Source: DAOTVS01 sp034436375 (GTDB taxonomy: Bacteria; Chloroflexota; Anaerolineae; SpSt-313). Taken from it: a stretch of 16,627 bases of DNA. The notes under the pieces were generated by a model, which saw only the letters and a list, made by a program, of their open reading frames with translations, was not told the origin of the DNA and did no database searches. The stretch covers positions 1 through 16,627 of the forward strand of contig DAOTVS010000183.1 of the NCBI GenBank assembly GCA_034436375.1, in the 5' to 3' direction. The position numbers were made by a program, and so were the translations under genes. Below, one piece after another: positions 1-6,864 of the stretch (position 1 is the stretch's first letter; every line of letters begins with the position of its first letter).

Positions 1-229
1 CCTGTACCGTCTACGGCAGGCAATCAGCCGCTTGTGGCTGGCATTCCAGCCCAACGGACTGCCTTTGTTAAATACGGGATAAACCATGCCTTTTTGCATT
101 CAGCAGCCGGCAGGGCCCCCTGCCCTAGCGGCCGTGACCGGCCGGGCGGGACGAGTAACGTTGCGGGCGGCGCGCATCCGGTATCCGCGTCGCGGCGTGA
201 GGCGCGAGCCCAGCGGGCTCCCGCGCCGG
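1..229. other. Left-edge non-coding stretch
   Basis: I recognise no gene here. The open frames on both strands in this stretch have GC-skewed, low-information translations and no convincing ribosome binding site. Small inverted repeats are visible: CAGCC/GGCTG at 25-29 and 36-40, GGCAGG/CCTGCC at 109-114 and 119-124, and GCCG/CGGC at 131-134 and 139-142. The stretch lies downstream of the helicase gene, so it is most likely 3' untranslated or spacer sequence. Confidence 0.5.
201..227 (-). terminator. Hairpin just after the helicase stop codon
   Basis: The arms GGCGCGAGCCC (201-211) and GGGCTCCCGCGCC (215-227) form an 11-bp stem with a two-base bulge and a 3-nt loop. It starts 3 nt past the helicase stop codon (minus strand). 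No T-tract follows on the minus strand, so it could be a factor-assisted terminator or a 3'-end stabilising stem rather than a classic intrinsic terminator. Confidence 0.35.
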
Positions 230-1432
230 CTACGGTGCAGCGTGCGGTGATCGGCGCTCACGGCGCGGCTCGCGCGGCGGGCGAGCGAACTCGTTGCGAA
301 CCGGCGCGGGGGCCGAATAATCAAAGCCCGGCAGCGTGCGGCGCTCCAACCGGGCGCCCACCACGCGCTCGACCACCGACACCATCTCGGCATCCTCGCC
401 AGTGATCAGGGTATAGGCGTCGCCCAGGCGCGCCACCCGGCCTGTGCGCCCGATGCGGTGGGTATAGGCATCGGCCGTGTCGGGCATATCATAGTTGATC
501 ACATGCGAGATGCGGGTGACGTCGATACCGCGCGCAGCGATATCGGTGGCCACCAAAATCTGGTACAAGCCATCGCGAAAGCCGTCGAGGGCGGCCTGGC
601 GCCGTGTCTGCGACAGGTTCCCCTGCAGGCAGGTCGCTCTCAGGCCCGACTTGGCTAGCTGCTCGGCCACCCGCTTGGCGCGGTGCTTGGTGCGCGTAAA
701 GACGAGCACCGACTCGGTGTCCGTCGTGCGCAAGAGCGCCAGCAGCAGGTCCGTCTTGAGGTGCTGGGGCACCGGGTAGAGCGCATGCGACACTGTCTCC
801 ACGGGCGCCAGGTGGCCGATCTGCACCGTCACCGGCGCGCGCAGAATGTCGTTGGCCAGGCGGCGGATATCGTCGGGCATGGTGGCCGAAAAGAGCAGGG
901 TCTGCCGCATGGCGGGCAGGCGCTGCAGAATGCGGCGGATATCGGGCAAGAAACCCATGTCGAACATGCGGTCGGCCTCGTCCAGCACCAGCACCTCCAC
1001 ATGCGAGAGGTCCACAACCTGCTGGCCAAGCAGGTCAAGCAGGCGGCCGGGGCAGGCCACGACGATCTCGGCGCCGGCCCGCAACTTGGCGATCTGCGGC
1101 TGGGCGCCCACGCCGCCATAGACCGTTACGGCCCGCAGGCGCGTCGCGCGGCCCAACTCGAGGATGGCATCGTGGATCTGCTCGGCCAGCTCGCGCGTGG
1201 GCGCCACGATGAGCGCGCGCACCGTACCGCGCGGGCCCGGCAGCAGGCGTTGGAGAATGGGCAGCACAAAGGCGGCTGTCTTGCCCGTCCCGGTCTGGGC
1301 CAGGCCGATGACGTCGCGGCCCTGCAGAACGGCCGGCATGGCCTGGGCCTGTATCGGCGTGGGGGTGGTATAGCCGGCGTCACGGATGCCGGCGGCGATA
1401 TGGGGGTGAAACGCGAACATAGCGAAACTCAC
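230..1432 (-). CDS. rhlE: DEAD-box ATP-dependent RNA helicase, RhlE type
   Basis: This is a cytoplasmic ATP-dependent RNA helicase that would unwind short RNA duplexes in ribosome assembly, RNA decay or cold adaptation. The 400-residue product shows the superfamily 2 motifs in order: Q-motif region YTTPTPIQ (21-28), Walker A AQTGTGKT (45-52), PTRELA (78-83), CPGR (127-130, where TPGR is usual), DEAD (151-154), SAT (182-184), FTRTKH (about 245-250), ARGID (300-304) and HRIGRTGR (325-332). DEADRMFDMGF together with FTRTKH is typical of the RhlE subfamily. A short Arg/Pro-rich basic tail follows the core and probably adds RNA affinity. The GTG at 1432 is chosen as the start because AGGAGG lies 7 nt upstream. 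The ATG at 1420 would sit 19 nt from that site, and the open frame continues upstream to 1810 without family similarity. Its own promoter and leader hairpin lie upstream, divergent from the kinase gene. Confidence 0.93.
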   Translation of the reverse strand: MSFAMFAFHPHIAAGIRDAGYTTPTPIQAQAMPAVLQGRDVIGLAQTGTGKTAAFVLPILQRLLPGPRGTVRALIVAPTRELAEQIHDAILELGRATRLRAVTVYGGVGAQPQIAKLRAGAEIVVACPGRLLDLLGQQVVDLSHVEVLVLDEADRMFDMGFLPDIRRILQRLPAMRQTLLFSATMPDDIRRLANDILRAPVTVQIGHLAPVETVSHALYPVPQHLKTDLLLALLRTTDTESVLVFTRTKHRAKRVAEQLAKSGLRATCLQGNLSQTRRQAALDGFRDGLYQILVATDIAARGIDVTRISHVINYDMPDTADAYTHRIGRTGRVARLGDAYTLITGEDAEMVSVVERVVGARLERRTLPGFDYSAPAPVRNEFARPPREPRRERRSPHAAP

Positions 1433-1477
1433 TGAGAGTCCTCCTGGCTGCAAAGCTGAGCCAAGTCGCACTCTCAG
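1432..1477 (-). promoter_or_regulatory. Leader hairpin covering the helicase ribosome binding site
   Basis: In the minus-strand RNA, CTGAGAGT (plus positions 1470-1477) pairs perfectly with ACTCTCAG (1432-1439), which includes the first base of the GTG start. Inside it, CTTGGCT (1459-1465) pairs with AGCCAGG (1443-1449) with one G-U pair, around a 9-nt loop. The Shine-Dalgarno AGGAGG (1440-1445) falls partly in the inner stem and partly in the internal loop. Translation should therefore depend on opening the fold. That it acts as a switch is inference. Confidence 0.6.
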
Positions 1478-1502
1478 CCCGTCTGCAATTGTATAGGGCG
1501 AT

Positions 1503-1531
1503 ATTATACCATATCCGGGCCATGAGCTCAA
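1503..1531 (-). promoter_or_regulatory. Sigma-70 promoter of the helicase gene
   Basis: On the minus strand TTGAGC (1531-1526) is followed after exactly 17 nt by TATAAT (1508-1503), with TGG immediately before the -10 box (extended -10). Transcription would start near 1496, giving a leader of about 65 nt. Confidence 0.8.
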
Positions 1532-1550
1532 GTTGGCTTTATTATCGTGG

Positions 1551-1569
1551 GGATAGCCGGCAGCTATCC
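1551..1569. other. Perfect 7-bp inverted repeat upstream of the kinase
   Basis: GGATAGC (1551-1557) and GCTATCC (1563-1569) flank a CGGCA loop. It lies between the helicase promoter and the kinase start, in a 298-base divergent intergenic region. It could be an operator or a hairpin in the kinase leader. I found no convincing plus-strand promoter nearby; TATACT near 1660 has no good -35. Confidence 0.3.
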
Positions 1570-1730
1570 GGCATGCCTCTTGCTGTGTAAGTGTACCCAG
1601 TCGATGAGTAGAGGCGAGATGGCGCGCGAACGGACGGTGGTGAGAATCGTGGTCCAGCGTATACTGGGCAAGGCCAACAGCTTCTGTTTCCGCCTCCCGA
1701 TAGCCCGGGGCGCCGGGTCGGAGGGCAGGC

Positions 1731-3566
1731 ATGGCTAGCGGCCAAGGGCGTGGCCGCCCTGCCCCTTTTTTCTCTACCGTGCGAGGGACACTGGTGCTCC
1801 TGTTGCTCATCGTCCTGGTGCCGGTGATCCTGGCTCAGGTGGGGTTGAGCCTCTCCAACTATTACGCGCGGCTGGCCCAAGAAGCGCAGGCCCAACTGGA
1901 TGTGGCCCGGGTAGTGGCCGTCGCCTTTGACAGTGATATCCACGACATCCTGCACCAGGAAACGGTCATCGGCACCGCTCTGACAGCCTCCCCACCCCCC
2001 ACACCGGCAGAGGTAGACCGGATCCTGGTGACCGGGGCCAGCCAGTACCCCTCGCTGCTGCGCATCAACTGGACGGACCCACAGGGCCGGGTCATTGCTT
2101 CCAGCGATCCTCGAGCTGTGGGCTTGAATGTCAGCGACCGGCCCGATGTGCAGGCCGTGCAGCAGGGGCAGGAGGTGGCCGTCAGCAATCTCTTGCTGTC
2201 GCGAGTCGAGGGCATACCCATCTTTGCCATTGCCCGGGGCATCCGCGACCCGCAGGGCAACCTGCTCGGCATTGTGGTGGCGGTGGCCGACCCGGCGATG
2301 CTCGGCAAGTTGGCGCTGCCCGTGGTACAATCGCGCGGGGCTGCTATCGCCATTTTCGACCACCGGGGGCAGTTGATCTACCGGCGACCGGAGGTGTATC
2401 TCACCATAGAACAGCGGCAATGGCTGGGCGTGCTGCCGCAGCTCTCCCGGGCCCTCGCCGGGCAGGAGGCCACCGGCACCTTTGCCTCGCCCGTGGATGG
2501 GCAGAATCGTGTGTTCGCCCTGGCGCCGGTGCCGGATATCGGCTGGGCTGCCATGGCTGACCGGCCGCTGGCGCAGATTACAGCGCCATTGATGGAGGCC
2601 CTGCTGGTGCAGCTGGGGCTGTTGTTGGGCATCGGGGGGCTGGGGCTGGCCATTGCGCTGCTGGGCAGCCGCCGCATCACCCATCCGCTTGCCCGCCTGC
2701 AGGCCCATGACCTGGCCGTGGGGCGGGGCGAGCCAGCGCCCCCAGTGCCGCCGAGCGGCCCCAGCGAGCTGCAGGCGCTGGCCGAGGCATCGAACCTCAT
2801 GGCCGCCGAAATCCGTGAGCGTGAGGATCAAGTCGCACGCCTTCTGGAGGCTGAGCGGCGCGCACACACCGAAGCCGAGGCTGCCGTGCGCGCGCGGGAC
2901 GAATTCCTGGCCGGCGCCGCCCACGAACTCAAAACGCCGGTCACCAACCTGCGCGGCTTTGCTGAGCTGGCCCTGCGCCGGCTGAATCGGGAGGGTATGC
3001 CGGGCGCGCAAAGGCTCCGGCATATCCTGGAGACCTTCGATCAGCAGTCGGAGAGGCTGGCCAACCTGATCGCCGAGCTGCTGGATGTGGCTGCGGTGGA
3101 GGCCGGCGAGTTGGAGCCGAGGCGACAGGAGACGGACCTGGTCAGCCTGACCCAGGAGGTCGTGGCGCGCGAGCAGGCGCGCTCCGGGCGAGAGATCCGC
3201 CTCACCCATGCGCCGGGCCCGCTGCCGGCTATGATCGACCGCGAGCGGATAGCGCTGGTGTTGACCAACCTCCTGGACAATGCCGTCAAATTCAGCCCTA
3301 AGGGCCGGCCGATCGAAGTGGAGATCACCCTGACGGACCCGGAGCATGTCCGCATCGCGGTGCGAGATTGGGGGCCGGGCATCCCTCCGGAGCGGCGCGC
3401 GTTGCTGTTCACCCGTTTCTACCAGGCCCAGGCCGGGCGGCCTTTCTCTGGGGTAGGGCTGGGACTCTACTTTAGCCGGTGCATCGTGGAACTGCACGGC
3501 GGCCACATCAAAGCCGAGTTCCCCGAGGACGGGGGCAGCCGATTCATCATCACGCTGCCGCTATGA
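1731..3566 (+). CDS. Membrane-bound sensor histidine kinase with extracytoplasmic sensor domain
   Basis: This is a two-component sensor kinase that autophosphorylates on histidine and passes the phosphate to a response regulator. The 611 residues contain a first membrane span (about 18-38), an extracytoplasmic region of about 245 residues that looks like a double-Cache sensor (small-ligand binding), a second span (about 288-312), a HAMP-like linker (about 313-366), a charged coiled-coil stretch (about 360-392) and a HisKA domain with AAHELKTP (phosphoacceptor H398). The ATPase domain follows: N-box TNLLDNAVKFSP (512-523), G1 DWGPGIPPE (546-554), F-box FTRFYQ (560-565) and G2 GVGLGLYF (574-581). 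All catalytic boxes are intact. The ATG at 1731 is preceded by GGAGGG with a 5-nt gap. No response regulator gene lies in the window, so it is an orphan kinase here; the ligand is unknown. Confidence 0.92.
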   Translation: MASGQGRGRPAPFFSTVRGTLVLLLLIVLVPVILAQVGLSLSNYYARLAQEAQAQLDVARVVAVAFDSDIHDILHQETVIGTALTASPPPTPAEVDRILVTGASQYPSLLRINWTDPQGRVIASSDPRAVGLNVSDRPDVQAVQQGQEVAVSNLLLSRVEGIPIFAIARGIRDPQGNLLGIVVAVADPAMLGKLALPVVQSRGAAIAIFDHRGQLIYRRPEVYLTIEQRQWLGVLPQLSRALAGQEATGTFASPVDGQNRVFALAPVPDIGWAAMADRPLAQITAPLMEALLVQLGLLLGIGGLGLAIALLGSRRITHPLARLQAHDLAVGRGEPAPPVPPSGPSELQALAEASNLMAAEIREREDQVARLLEAERRAHTEAEAAVRARDEFLAGAAHELKTPVTNLRGFAELALRRLNREGMPGAQRLRHILETFDQQSERLANLIAELLDVAAVEAGELEPRRQETDLVSLTQEVVAREQARSGREIRLTHAPGPLPAMIDRERIALVLTNLLDNAVKFSPKGRPIEVEITLTDPEHVRIAVRDWGPGIPPERRALLFTRFYQAQAGRPFSGVGLGLYFSRCIVELHGGHIKAEFPEDGGSRFIITLPL

Positions 3567-3603
3567 CGTTTGCCATGAAATTGGGGCAATGCCTCGCTCA
3601 GTA

Positions 3604-3673
3604 TCGTAGTAACGGCTTCAGCCGTTCGTCTCAGCCTGGTGTAAGGAACGAATGGCTGAAGCCATCACTATGA
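3604..3673. repeat. Paired palindromic repeat (REP/MITE-like)
   Basis: The left unit (3604-3629) and right unit (3648-3673) are inverted copies matching at 22 of 26 positions. Each is itself a palindrome: AACGGCT-TC-AGCCGTT on the left, ATGGCT-GA-AGCCAT on the right. The whole 70-base element can fold as one long stem or as two small ones. It sits between the ends of the convergent kinase gene and kinase remnant. Short dispersed elements of this form are common in bacterial intergenic regions. Copy number in this genome cannot be judged from one window. Confidence 0.65.
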
Positions 3674-3682
3674 TAGCAAGAG

Positions 3683-3959
3683 CTATAGCGGCAGCGTGAC
3701 CGTAAACGTGCTGCCCTGGCCCGGCCCAACGCTGCTCGCGGCAATCCGCCCCCCATGCGCTTCCACCAGCGCCTTGGCAATGGCCAGGCCCAGCCCCGCC
3801 GTCCTCTTTCCGCCGCGACGCGTCCGCCCGGTAGAACCGCTCGAAGACCAGCGGCAGCGACTCGGGGGCAATGCCCGTGCCGATGTCCTGCATGGCCAAC
3901 ACAGGGTATCCGCCTGTCGTTGTGCGGAAGCCATGTTCTGTCTCACGTGAACTATCGCG
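3683..3959 (-). pseudogene. Frameshifted C-terminal remnant of a second histidine kinase
   Basis: Two reading frames together spell the end of a histidine kinase ATPase domain. The upstream frame gives VLAMQDIGTGIAPE, then LPLVFERFYRAD and SRRKEDGG. The downstream frame gives AGLGLAIAKALVEAHGG and ends STFTVTLPL at the TAG at 3685-3683. The frame change falls in the G/C run at 3791-3800 and looks like loss of a few bases from the usual G-G-x-G-L-G-L-A-I coding stretch. Upstream, an in-frame TAG (3962-3960) closes the frame. The N-box, the phosphoacceptor region and any sensor are absent, so this is a fragment of roughly 90 codons. It differs in sequence from the intact kinase next door, so it is not a recent duplicate. 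A sequencing error could explain the frameshift but not the missing N-terminal part. Confidence 0.75.
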
Positions 3960-3974
3960 CTACAGCGATCCGGC

Positions 3975-4003
3975 TTGCGTTCTGGCCCGACAACGGGTAG
4001 AGT
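3975..4003 (+). promoter_or_regulatory. Possible promoter for the Thr/Pro-rich protein
   Basis: TTGCGT (3975-3980) and TAGAGT (3998-4003) are separated by 17 nt, about 90 nt before the start codon at 4093. Unlike the other candidates it lacks TGn before the -10 box, so it is the weakest of the spaced matches. Confidence 0.4.
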
Positions 4004-4092
4004 CGTGCTTCCGGCTCTTTCTCTTACAGGTTCTCGCCCTGGGATTCTGACCTCGCCCGTCAAGACCGGGATCGAGATGCGAGGAGGCAAGC

Positions 4093-4599
4093 ATGCCGGA
4101 TCGCCAGACACAGCGTAAGCCGGCGCGCACAGAGCAGAAAGGGAAAACGGGCTCACAGCGGGGGAAAAAAGCCGGGCCGGCCAAAAAGGCCCGGTCCGGC
4201 ATCAATATCGACCTCAAGATCGGGATAGAGCTGACCGCGGTGGTGGCTGCCCTGGCGGCGCTGATCCTGAGTCGGGTCAAATCGCCGCAGATCGTGGCGC
4301 CGACGCCCACCTCAGTGCAGGCGGCGGCGACCCAGGCGCCCGCCGCAACGATACCGATTGTGCTCGTGACGCCTGCCACACCCCAGGCGGAGGCCACGGC
4401 CACAGCGGCGCCGGCCACCGCGCCGGCAAGCCAGCCTTCGCCCGAGGCTACCGCGGCAGGGGGCGCTACCAGCACCCCGCAGCCAAGCGGGACCGCGCTG
4501 CCGCCGACGAGCACGCCCACAACACCAGCCGTGACCGCCACGCCCCAGCCCACGGGCACGTTGGAGGCAGGCACGATAGCACCGGGAGGAGTGGAATAG
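4093..4599 (+). CDS. Single-span membrane protein with Thr/Pro/Ala-rich outer tail
   Basis: I recognise no named family. The 168 residues divide into three parts: a very basic N-terminus rich in Lys, Arg and Gln (1-38), one hydrophobic span (about 43-60), and a low-complexity tail of about 105 residues made mostly of Ala, Thr, Pro and Ser with repeated TP/ATP steps. The basic N-terminus predicts an inside-N orientation, so the tail should be outside the membrane, where it could act as a spacer or O-glycosylated stalk. The start is supported by GAGGAGG placed 5 nt before the ATG. It converges on the polyprenyl synthase gene with a 34-base gap. It resembles the stalks of larger Chloroflexota surface proteins, but no globular head follows and the stop codon is clean. 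Confidence 0.72.
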   Translation: MPDRQTQRKPARTEQKGKTGSQRGKKAGPAKKARSGINIDLKIGIELTAVVAALAALILSRVKSPQIVAPTPTSVQAAATQAPAATIPIVLVTPATPQAEATATAAPATAPASQPSPEATAAGGATSTPQPSGTALPPTSTPTTPAVTATPQPTGTLEAGTIAPGGVE

Positions 4600-4633
4600 C
4601 TTGTCTCCTCTTCCCGCTGCCGCCGGAACGGGT

Positions 4634-5608
4634 TCAGCGTTCGCGCTCGACCACATAGGTAGCTAACCCGCACAGCGCCCGGCGAGAGTCGCTGTCGGGC
4701 AGCCCGGCCAGTGCCTCTTGCGCCTGCCGGGCATGGGCGCGCGCCTCATCCATCGCCGCTGCAATAGCTCCCGAGGCGCGGATGGCCAGGAGCGCCGCCT
4801 GCAGGTGCGCTTCGTCACCCTGGCCGGCGAGCACAGCGTGCACGGGGGTCTCGCCCTCCGCCTGTTCCAGGTAGCAGAGGATCGGCAGGGTGACCAGGCC
4901 CTGGCGCAGGTCGCTGCCCGCCGGCTTGCCCAGCTGCGCCTCGTCGCCCGTCAGGTCCAGCACATCGTCGGCAATCTGAAAAGCGAGCCCCAGCTCACGG
5001 CCATAGTGGCGCAGGGCGGCGATCTGCGGCTCGGGCGCGCCGGCCAAGAGAGCGGCCATCTCGACCGCGGCGGCAAAGAGCGAGGCCGTCTTGGCCTCGA
5101 TGTTGCGATAACAGGCCGCGCGGTCGCGGTGCCTGCCCCGGCTGACGAGCGTCTGCTGGATCTCACCCGCGCAGAGGGTGCGCAGCAGGGCGCCGAAAAC
5201 TCCCAGCACGCGCGGCTGCTCCAGCTCCGCCATGAACGAGATGGCCTGGCCCAGCAGGTAATCGCCGGCCAACACCGTCGCCCCTACTGGCCAGACGGTG
5301 TGCAGCGTTTCGCGGCCCCGCCGCAGGCTGGCCCCATCCAGCAGATCGTCGTGGACCAGTGTGGCGGCATGCAGCAGGTCCAGCCCGGCCGCCAGGCTCA
5401 GGAGCGGCCCCATCGGAGCGCCCAGCAGGCGCCCGCTGAGGATGACCAGAGCGGGCCGCAGACGCTTGCCGCCCTCCAACCGTCGGCACAGCGCGGGCCC
5501 CAGGGGCGCCGCGGCCGCAGCCAGCGTCTCGTGCACCAGGCGCTCGAGTTGCCCCATCTCCGTGCGGATGGGCTCCAGCAGCGAGGCGAGGGGTTCATGG
5601 GTGTGCAT
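4634..5608 (-). CDS. Long-chain trans-polyprenyl diphosphate synthase
   Basis: The enzyme condenses isopentenyl diphosphate onto an allylic diphosphate to build an all-trans isoprenoid chain, using Mg2+ bound by two aspartate-rich motifs. The 324 residues show GGKRLRP (46-52), first motif DDLLD (87-91) followed by RRGRETLH (97-104), and second motif DDVLD (214-218), then KPAGSDL (228-234). Small residues (Ala, Thr) precede the first motif, and HAATLVHDD resembles octaprenyl/heptaprenyl-type synthases more than FPP or GGPP synthases, so a long quinone-type chain is the likelier product (inference). The ATG at 5608 lies inside the end of the radical SAM gene (14-base overlap). GAGGAG is present but about 13 nt upstream, so translation is probably coupled. 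The open frame extends to 5671, but those extra 21 codons lie wholly within the upstream gene. Confidence 0.92.
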   Translation of the reverse strand: MHTHEPLASLLEPIRTEMGQLERLVHETLAAAAAPLGPALCRRLEGGKRLRPALVILSGRLLGAPMGPLLSLAAGLDLLHAATLVHDDLLDGASLRRGRETLHTVWPVGATVLAGDYLLGQAISFMAELEQPRVLGVFGALLRTLCAGEIQQTLVSRGRHRDRAACYRNIEAKTASLFAAAVEMAALLAGAPEPQIAALRHYGRELGLAFQIADDVLDLTGDEAQLGKPAGSDLRQGLVTLPILCYLEQAEGETPVHAVLAGQGDEAHLQAALLAIRASGAIAAAMDEARAHARQAQEALAGLPDSDSRRALCGLATYVVERER

Positions 5609-6860
5609 GGGGCTTTTCGCTCTCCTCGCCGGTGTGGATAAAGCACGAGGGGTCCTCGGCCAGATAGTCATCCGTCATGGCCCAGGCCCGGCCGCGGCAG
5701 CCCCCGCACAGCCGCCGGTACTCGCAGCGGCCGCAGCGCCCCCGCAGCCGCGCCTCGCGCTCGCGCAGGTCCCGGAAGACGGGCGCGGTGCGCCAGATCT
5801 CCGCAAAGGGGGCCGCGCGCACGTTGCCGCAGTTCACTTCCACAAAGGGGCAGGGCCAGACCTCGCCGTTGGGCTTGATATAGACAAACCCGCGCCCGGC
5901 CGCGCAGCCGTGGAAGACCTGTTGCGCCAGGCCCAGCAGGGGCCCGCGCCGGATGCCCGCCCGCTGCAGCAGGAAGGGCCAGTATTGCGGCCCGGCCACG
6001 GGCTCCATCACGGCCCGGGCGGTGCGCTGCGCCTGGGCCATAAAGCGGATCAGCCGCTCATTGGCCCCCAGGTCCAGCGCGGCCCGGCCGATACGCCGGC
6101 CCCGCCCCACCGGCACCAGCTGGTACATCAACAGGATGCCGGCGCCCAACTCCTCGACCAGGGCCAGCAGGGGCTCCATCTGACCCATGTTGTACTCCAT
6201 GGCCGTGATATTGACGTGCAGCACAATGCCCGCCCGGCGCAGCGCGCGCATACCCCGCAGGGCGGCGTCAAAGGAGCCCGGCTGCCCGCGCACATAGTCG
6301 TGCGTGGCGGCGTCAAAGCCGTCCAGGCTCACGGCGGCGATCACGACGCCCGCGCGGCGCAGGTCCCGGGCAACAGCATCGTCGATGAGGGTAGCGTTGG
6401 TGGCCATGGTGTTGGTAAAGCCGAGGGCCTGGGCATAGGCCAGCAGCTCAAAGAGATCCGGGCGCACCAGCGGCTCGCCGCCGGTAAAGGCCATCATGCG
6501 GAACTCGCGCACCCCGGCCAGTTGATCCAGCAGGCGCTTGCCCTCGTTCGTCGTCAGCTCATCGGGCGCCGGCTTGCCGCCCGAGGCGTGGCAGTGGATG
6601 CAGTGCAGGTTGCAGGCCGCCGTCATCTCCCAGACGGGGTGGGCCGGAAAACCGATGCAGCCCATGCCCCGCGACCCGGCCGCCCCTGGCAGGCACTGCA
6701 CCCCGTAGGCGCCGACCCACTGGGGCAGTGCGCGCCACCGGGTCAGCACGCCGATGTAGAGCAGGCTCCCCAGCTGGCGCAGGAAGAGGCTGGGCGGCCA
6801 CCAATAGGGCTGCACCCGGCGCCGGGGCCGCTCGCCCCAGGCCGGCAACCATTCCGCCAT
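5595..6860 (-). CDS. Radical SAM/SPASM domain enzyme in a prenyl-lipid operon
   Basis: The protein would use a [4Fe-4S] cluster to split S-adenosylmethionine and start radical chemistry on an unknown substrate. In 421 residues it has an unusual N-terminal part of about 78 residues (Trp- and Arg-rich, with a moderately hydrophobic stretch at about 26-40), then CNLHCIHC (C83, C87, C90) for the SAM cluster and GGEP (127-130). The C-terminal SPASM-like region has cysteines at 319, 337, 344, 376, 379, 385, 388 and 406, enough for one or two auxiliary clusters. The architecture resembles the heme-pathway (NirJ/AhbD) and peptide-modifying SPASM enzymes. However, no heme gene and no short substrate peptide were seen nearby. 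The ATG at 6860 starts 4 nt after the UbiA stop, with AGGTGA just ahead, so translation is coupled. The context (prenyltransferase before, polyprenyl synthase after) points to modification of a prenylated lipid or quinone-like cofactor; this is inference. Confidence 0.88.
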   Translation of the reverse strand: MAEWLPAWGERPRRRVQPYWWPPSLFLRQLGSLLYIGVLTRWRALPQWVGAYGVQCLPGAAGSRGMGCIGFPAHPVWEMTAACNLHCIHCHASGGKPAPDELTTNEGKRLLDQLAGVREFRMMAFTGGEPLVRPDLFELLAYAQALGFTNTMATNATLIDDAVARDLRRAGVVIAAVSLDGFDAATHDYVRGQPGSFDAALRGMRALRRAGIVLHVNITAMEYNMGQMEPLLALVEELGAGILLMYQLVPVGRGRRIGRAALDLGANERLIRFMAQAQRTARAVMEPVAGPQYWPFLLQRAGIRRGPLLGLAQQVFHGCAAGRGFVYIKPNGEVWPCPFVEVNCGNVRAAPFAEIWRTAPVFRDLREREARLRGRCGRCEYRRLCGGCRGRAWAMTDDYLAEDPSCFIHTGEESEKPHAHP

Positions 6861-6864
6861 CCCG

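Noticed and set aside
34..405. 123-codon plus-strand frame at the left edge
   Set aside because: It overlaps the helicase 3' end, has a Pro/Arg/Ala-rich translation, and shows no clear Shine-Dalgarno.
1547..1738. 63-codon plus-strand frame ahead of the kinase
   Set aside because: It overlaps the kinase start in another frame, lacks a ribosome binding site and resembles nothing known.
230..1810. Helicase frame extended to an ATG at 1810
   Set aside because: The extra 126 codons cross the promoter, the leader hairpin and the start of the divergent kinase gene and show no helicase similarity.
1542..3506. 654-codon open frame on the minus strand
   Set aside because: It lies opposite the kinase, and its translation is rich in His, Gln, Arg and Gly, as expected for the antisense of a GC-rich gene. 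No motif was seen, while the kinase has every expected box.
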